This document shows, one piece after another, positions 32,754 through 36,327 of a stretch of DNA of 36,327 bases (positions are counted from its first letter, which is position 1; the number at the start of each line of letters is the position of its first letter). Below the pieces are notes generated by a model that was not told the origin of the DNA, did no database searches, and worked only from the letters and a program-made list of their open reading frames with translations. Source of the stretch: Selenomonas sp. (GTDB lineage: Bacteria > Bacillota > Negativicutes > Selenomonadales > Selenomonadaceae). The DNA lies in assembly GCA_018052705.1 (NCBI GenBank), contig JAGPMW010000021.1:1-36327 (forward strand), given 5' to 3'. Made by a program: the position numbers and the translations under genes.

Positions 32754-34277
32754 TCAAAGACCAGCCAGATCCTGATAACAGCCCTGCAGCTGCTGATAAA
32801 GTTTCCTATATAATGCATGGCCTTTTTCATAATATGCGTGCGATGCAGCCTCCGGCTGACACCAGGTATCCTGCTCGATGAACTGCCGGCAGGCCGACGG
32901 CACATCCTTGAAGATGCCGGCACCAACACCAGCCAGTATTGCTACGCCCAGCGCCGGACCTTCCTGCGCCTTGATGGTCTTTACTTCACAGCCATACATA
33001 TCTGCCAGCATCTGCCGCCAGATCCGGCTCTTGCCGCCACCGCCGCAGGCCATCATCTCGCTGACATCAACATGCATCTCCCGCAGCACATCCAGGCAAT
33101 CCAGCAGCGAATAGCTGACGCCCTCCATTACGGCCCGCAGCATATCCGCCTTCGTATGGATAGCCGACAGTCCGAAGAACACGCCACGGCAGTCCGGATT
33201 CAGATGCGGGGTGCGCTCCCCCATAAGATATGGCAGATAGATCAGACGGCGGCTGCCGATGGGAACCCCGGCCACATCCTGATTGATCAGATCATAGGAA
33301 TCGACGCCTTTGAGCGATGCTTCATCTTTATATTTCTCAGCCAGATTATCACGGAACCATTTCAGTGACAAGCCTGCCGCCTGCGTCACGCCCATTACAT
33401 GCCAGCAGCCCGGCACCGCACAACAGAATGTGTGCACCCGGCCTTTCGGATCGATCAGCGGTTCGCTGGTATGCGCGAAAACCACCCCACTGGTTCCAAT
33501 CGTCGTGAAGGCCTTGCCATTCTGGACAATACCGGTCCCGACAGCGGCAGCGGCATTATCACCAGCACCACCGACAACTACCGTATCAGTCGATAGACCT
33601 GTTCTGGCAGCAAACTCCGGGCTGATCGTACCAGTAACCTCTGGTGATTCATAGACCTTTGGCAGCAGTTCCGGATCGATATCAAGCTTTTCCAGTATTT
33701 CCTCCGACCAGCAGCGGCGCGGTACATCAAGCAGCTGCATGCCACTGGCATCTGAAACCTCTGTCGCATAGACCCCCGTCATGCGGAAACGGATGTAATC
33801 TTTCGGCAGCAGGATATGGCGGCAGGCACGATAGTTCTCAGCTTCATGATTCCTGACCCAGAGGATCTTGGACGCTGTGAATCCGGTCAAGGCTGGATTT
33901 GCTGTAATATCAATGAGACGCTGCGCTCCGACGCGGGCCGTAATCTCCTCGCATTCCTTCCCAGTCCGCTGATCACACCAGATGATAGCCGGCCGGATGA
34001 CCTGATTTTCCTTATCCAGCATAACCAGACCATGCATCTGTCCCGAAAGGCCGATTCCCTTGATATCTGCAGCAGCGACGCCTGATTCCCGGACAACTCT
34101 TTTTATCGTAGTCATCACAGCACTGTACCAGTCCAACGGCTCCTGTTCCGCCCAGCCATTCTGCGGCTGAACCAGCGGATATTCCTGAGATGCGGTCTGG
34201 ATGACCTGACAGCCCTCATCAAACAACACCGTCTTGGTTGCCGATGTACCGATATCGACACCGATCAAATATCTCAT
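32754..34277 (-). CDS. xylB: xylulokinase
   Basis: Phosphorylates D-xylulose to xylulose 5-phosphate with ATP, feeding the pentose phosphate or phosphoketolase routes. The 507-aa FGGY kinase begins with the ATP-phosphate motif GVDIGTSATKTVLFD, contains the substrate-site block GIGLSGQMHGLVMLD and IIWCDQRTGKE, and the C-terminal ATP-binding segments TTIGTSGVVFAH and ACGGGGKSRIWRQMLADMYG. These are closer to XylB than to ribulokinase or glycerol kinase. AGGAGGG lies just upstream of the ATG. It heads the operon xylB, porter, DUF4867 and is divergent from the isomerase gene, sharing a 303-bp control region. Confidence 0.93.
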   Translation of the reverse strand: MRYLIGVDIGTSATKTVLFDEGCQVIQTASQEYPLVQPQNGWAEQEPLDWYSAVMTTIKRVVRESGVAAADIKGIGLSGQMHGLVMLDKENQVIRPAIIWCDQRTGKECEEITARVGAQRLIDITANPALTGFTASKILWVRNHEAENYRACRHILLPKDYIRFRMTGVYATEVSDASGMQLLDVPRRCWSEEILEKLDIDPELLPKVYESPEVTGTISPEFAARTGLSTDTVVVGGAGDNAAAAVGTGIVQNGKAFTTIGTSGVVFAHTSEPLIDPKGRVHTFCCAVPGCWHVMGVTQAAGLSLKWFRDNLAEKYKDEASLKGVDSYDLINQDVAGVPIGSRRLIYLPYLMGERTPHLNPDCRGVFFGLSAIHTKADMLRAVMEGVSYSLLDCLDVLREMHVDVSEMMACGGGGKSRIWRQMLADMYGCEVKTIKAQEGPALGVAILAGVGAGIFKDVPSACRQFIEQDTWCQPEAASHAYYEKGHALYRKLYQQLQGCYQDLAGL

Positions 34278-34309
34278 GATGTTTCCCTCCTGATAGCTTC
34301 GCCCTCAAT

Positions 34310-34325
34310 GCGTGCTCATGCACGC
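34310..34325. promoter_or_regulatory. operator on the xylB side (GCGTGC-TCAT-GCACGC)
   Basis: A perfect 6-bp-arm palindrome just downstream of the xylB transcription start, about 14 bp past the -10. It matches the element at 34518-34533 at 14 of 16 positions. The local LacI protein is the probable ligand. Confidence 0.65.
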
Positions 34326-34339
34326 CACTAACTGTATTC

Positions 34340-34368
34340 AATATAGCACAGGATAAATCAATAATCAA
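34340..34368 (-). promoter_or_regulatory. xylB promoter
   Basis: On the minus strand TTGATT (34363-34368) and TATATT (34340-34345) are 17 bp apart. The leader to the xylB ATG is about 55 nt and contains the operator. Confidence 0.65.
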
Positions 34369-34475
34369 TACTTTTTTATTTTTCTAAATATTTTTTTTAC
34401 CCCGTTAATAATAACAATCAATAATATAAGTTCGGCTATATGCCCCCACAATTGCACAAAATACGAATAAAACAA

Positions 34476-34504
34476 TTGACAACCGGCAAACAAGATGATA
34501 TGCT
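34476..34504 (+). promoter_or_regulatory. promoter of the isomerase gene
   Basis: TTGACA (34476-34481) and TATGCT (34499-34504) are 17 bp apart, about 77 bp before the isomerase start. The 107 bp between this and the xylB promoter are AT-rich and may hold activator or CcpA-type sites, none of which I can identify. Confidence 0.75.
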
Positions 34505-34517
34505 TTACACAAGTTAG

Positions 34518-34533
34518 GCGGGCACATGCACGC
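34518..34533. promoter_or_regulatory. operator on the isomerase side (GCGGGC-ACAT-GCACGC)
   Basis: Begins 14 bp past the -10, the same placement as the xylB-side copy relative to its own -10. It shares CATGCACGC exactly with that copy. A repressor bound here would block the start of transcription. Confidence 0.65.
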
Positions 34534-34580
34534 ACACAATCACAAAATAATCTGTTATTTATGCAAAGGAGCGTTTTACC

Positions 34581-36071
34581 ATGACCATGAGCAATATTCC
34601 TTCCGTGAAATGTGGTATCATTTCAGTCAGCCGTGACTGCTTCATCATTTCATTATCGGAAAACCGCCGCAAAGCTATCGTCGATGCCTATACCAGGAAA
34701 TACAATTCTCTCTATGAAGTTCAGAAGACCGTAGAGAATGAAACGGATATGCTGGAAGCTGTAAAAGAAGCAAAAACTGCCGGCTGCAGTGCTTTGGTTG
34801 TCTTCCTGGGCAACTTTGGTCCTGAGACGCCAGAAACACTCATTGCCAAAGAATTCGACGGCCCGGTCATGTATGCAGCAGCCGCTGAGGAAACCGGCAA
34901 GAATCTGATCAACGGGCGCGGCGATGCCTTCTGCGGCATGCTGAATTGTTCCTACAACCTCGGTATGCGCCATCTGAAAGCCTTTATCCCGGAATATCCG
35001 GTTGGCACAGCTGAAGATGTTGCAGATATGATTGCTGACTTCCAGCCGGTTGCCCGCACGCTGCTCGGACTCAGCAAACTCAAGATCATCACCTTTGGCC
35101 CGCGTCCGCAGGATTTCTTCGCCTGCAATGCCCCGATCCAGCCGCTCTATGATCTCGGTGTAGAGATTGAAGAAAACTCTGAACTGGACCTGCTTGTTGC
35201 TTATCGGGCACACAACGATGACCCACGTATTGCCGAAACAGTTGCCGACATGACCAAAGAACTCGGTCAGGAAGGCAACCCATACCCGGACCTGCTGCCG
35301 CGCATGGCTCAGTTTGAACTCACGCTGCTGGACTGGATGGAAGAACATAAAGGTGCTCGTCAGTATGTCGCTTTTGCCGATAAATGCTGGCCAGCCTTCC
35401 CGAAAGAATTTGGCTTCGAGCCCTGCTATGTAAACAGCCGCATGGCCTCCCGCGGCATCCCGGTATCCTGCGAAGTCGACATCTACGGTGCCCTCAGCGA
35501 ATATATCGGTCTCTGTGTCAGTCAGGATGCTGTTACTTTACTCGATATCAATAATTCCGTTCCGAAGGATCTCTTCGAGAAATCGATCAAACCAACGACC
35601 AGCTATGAGCTGGAAGATACCTTCATGGGCTTCCACTGCGGCAACACTCCGCTCTGTAAGCTGCGCAAAGGCGGTGTCAAGTATCAGCTGATCCAGAATC
35701 GCCTGCTCGAAAATGGCGGAAAGCCAGACTTCACACGCGGTACGCTCGAAGGCGACCTCGCCGATGGCGACATCACGTTCTTCCGTCTGCAGAGCACAGC
35801 CAGCGGTCAGCTGCGTGCTTATATTGCTCAGGGCGAGATCCTGCCAGCTCCGACGAACTCCTTCGGCGGTATCGGCATCTTTGCCATTCCGGAGATGGGA
35901 CGCTTCTATCGCCATGTACTTATTCAGAAGCAATTCCCGCATCATGGTGCCGTTGCCTTTGGCCATTTTGGCAAAGCCATGTATTCAATCTTCCAATATC
36001 TTGGCATTCCGGACATTTCTTTCAACCAGCCAAAGGGAATGCTCTACCCGAGCGAGAACCCGTTTGCCTGA
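34581..36071 (+). CDS. L-fucose/arabinose isomerase family sugar isomerase
   Basis: A 496-aa ketol isomerase of the L-fucose isomerase family, cytoplasmic and presumably Mn-dependent. Visible blocks are ALVVFLGNFGPETPE, DVADMIADFQPVARTLLGL, ITFGPRPQDFFACNAPIQPL, the metal-site region SCEVDIYGALSEYIGLCVSQ with GFHCGNTPLCKLR, and PHHGAVAFGHFGKAMYSIFQYLG near the end. Pairing with xylulokinase rather than fuculokinase suggests that the product is D-xylulose or a related ketopentose, so the enzyme may act as a non-orthologous xylose, lyxose or arabinose isomerase. AAAGGAG lies 9 nt before the ATG at 34581; a second ATG is two codons in. It is transcribed divergently from xylB. A GC-poor hairpin follows without a T-run. 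Confidence 0.85.
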   Translation: MTMSNIPSVKCGIISVSRDCFIISLSENRRKAIVDAYTRKYNSLYEVQKTVENETDMLEAVKEAKTAGCSALVVFLGNFGPETPETLIAKEFDGPVMYAAAAEETGKNLINGRGDAFCGMLNCSYNLGMRHLKAFIPEYPVGTAEDVADMIADFQPVARTLLGLSKLKIITFGPRPQDFFACNAPIQPLYDLGVEIEENSELDLLVAYRAHNDDPRIAETVADMTKELGQEGNPYPDLLPRMAQFELTLLDWMEEHKGARQYVAFADKCWPAFPKEFGFEPCYVNSRMASRGIPVSCEVDIYGALSEYIGLCVSQDAVTLLDINNSVPKDLFEKSIKPTTSYELEDTFMGFHCGNTPLCKLRKGGVKYQLIQNRLLENGGKPDFTRGTLEGDLADGDITFFRLQSTASGQLRAYIAQGEILPAPTNSFGGIGIFAIPEMGRFYRHVLIQKQFPHHGAVAFGHFGKAMYSIFQYLGIPDISFNQPKGMLYPSENPFA

Positions 36072-36078
36072 TTGTGCG

Positions 36079-36144
36079 TAGGATACAACTGCTGTAAATT
36101 TTAAGAACAGCAAAAGCCCATCAGCCTCAATGGACTGTATCCTA
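36079..36144. repeat. nested inverted repeats after the isomerase gene
   Basis: TAGGATACA (36079-36087) and TGTATCCTA (36136-36144) are exact complements. Inside them TGCTGT (36090-36095) pairs with ACAGCA (36107-36112). This may be the isomerase terminator, though T-runs are absent on the plus strand, or the right arm may be the tip of the adjacent insertion sequence. Confidence 0.5.
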
Positions 36145-36327
36145 AAAAATAGACAGTGAAAAAAGAGGTAAATTGCAAGTTGAAATTGAACAAAAATAAT
36201 CGGTCAGTTGTAAAATGAAATTGAACAGTTAATCAAAAATAAAAATCCATAGTGACTCTCCATGTTAAAATGGTTTTGAGACAAATCATCAACAAAGGAG
36301 TAATCACTATGGATCAAGCCCATTTTA
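36136..36327 (+). mobile_element. left end of an insertion sequence, IS21-like
   Basis: An AT-rich stretch unlike its neighbours contains two copies of TGAAATTGAACA (36181-36192 and 36216-36227) 35 bp apart, as expected of the multiple terminal repeats of IS21-family elements. A ribosome site and start codon follow at the window edge. The exact left boundary is not resolved; 36136 is the earliest candidate. Family assignment rests on the repeats and needs the transposase sequence. Confidence 0.5.
36309..36327 (+). CDS. start of a probable transposase gene
   Basis: ATG at 36309 with AGGAG 8 nt upstream opens the frame MDQAHF, which runs off the window. Only six codons are visible. The start codon lies inside an inverted repeat (36245-36255 with 36304-36314) that could sequester it in long transcripts. 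Identity as istA-type transposase is inferred from the terminal repeats. Confidence 0.45.

Noticed and set aside
36079..36087. Right end of another insertion sequence (TAGGATACA)
   Set aside because: Such an element would have to extend into the intact isomerase gene; a simple hairpin with 36136-36144 explains it.
1..36327. CRISPR array to accompany the CARF-like gene
   Set aside because: No regularly spaced direct repeats of suitable length were found on either strand.

Overview
The window most resembles a Negativicutes bacterium of the Selenomonas type. The grounds are mid-range GC, Firmicutes-style ribosome binding sites (AGGAGG), a T-box leader on trpS, a trimeric [FeFe] hydrogenase, a SPINDLY/O-GlcNAc-transferase-like glycosyltransferase, and hexuronate and pentose catabolism under LacI-type repressors. 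This assignment is an inference from gene content, not a phylogenetic result. No rRNA, tRNA or CRISPR array was seen.

Layout. 1-4567: hexuronate catabolism (tagaturonate reductase uxaB, cut by the left edge, and glucuronate isomerase uxaC), a divergent LacI repressor and a TSUP permease. 4542-8392: a minus-strand operon (membrane metallophosphoesterase, GT41-like glycosyltransferase, methyltransferase) and a small winged-helix-like gene. 8727-12535: hydrogenase operon hydC-hydB-hydA and a small convergent Cys-rich gene. 12734-15318: a second LacI repressor and a DUF815 AAA+ ATPase. 15407-16827: promoter, T-box and trpS. 16856-20394: a chemoreceptor patch with a 5'-truncated MCP, a soluble receptor of inverted domain order and an MCP broken by one in-frame TGA. 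20547-22302: LysE exporter and divergent MocR regulator with a large internal deletion. 22412-23746: nitroreductase and flavodoxin-ferredoxin protein. 23783-26538: PcrA/UvrD helicase in an operon with a stand-alone CARF-like protein. 26800-29441: proC and a secreted M48 peptidase with TPRs. 29517-36071: pentose or fucose-type sugar locus (LacI regulator, DUF4867, MFS sugar porter, xylulokinase, divergent L-fucose-isomerase-family enzyme). 36072-36327: left part of an insertion sequence running off the edge.

Regulation can be read in several places. A near-palindrome, TGTAAG-CT-CTTACA, lies just downstream of the uxaC -10, and a close copy overlaps the -35 of the divergent LacI gene. A different 15-bp operator occurs identically upstream of uxaB and downstream of the promoter of the LacI gene at 13744, linking two loci 12.8 kb apart. 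A third 16-bp operator sits at matching positions downstream of both divergent xylulokinase/isomerase promoters. Intrinsic terminators are placed inside the 3' coding ends of convergent neighbours at least twice.

The most promising unexplained item is the CARF-like protein with no effector domain, co-transcribed with a UvrD-family helicase and with no CRISPR locus nearby. Next are the hydrogenase flavin subunit with substitutions in its FMN and NADH motifs, and the chemoreceptor with its signalling tip at the N-terminus.
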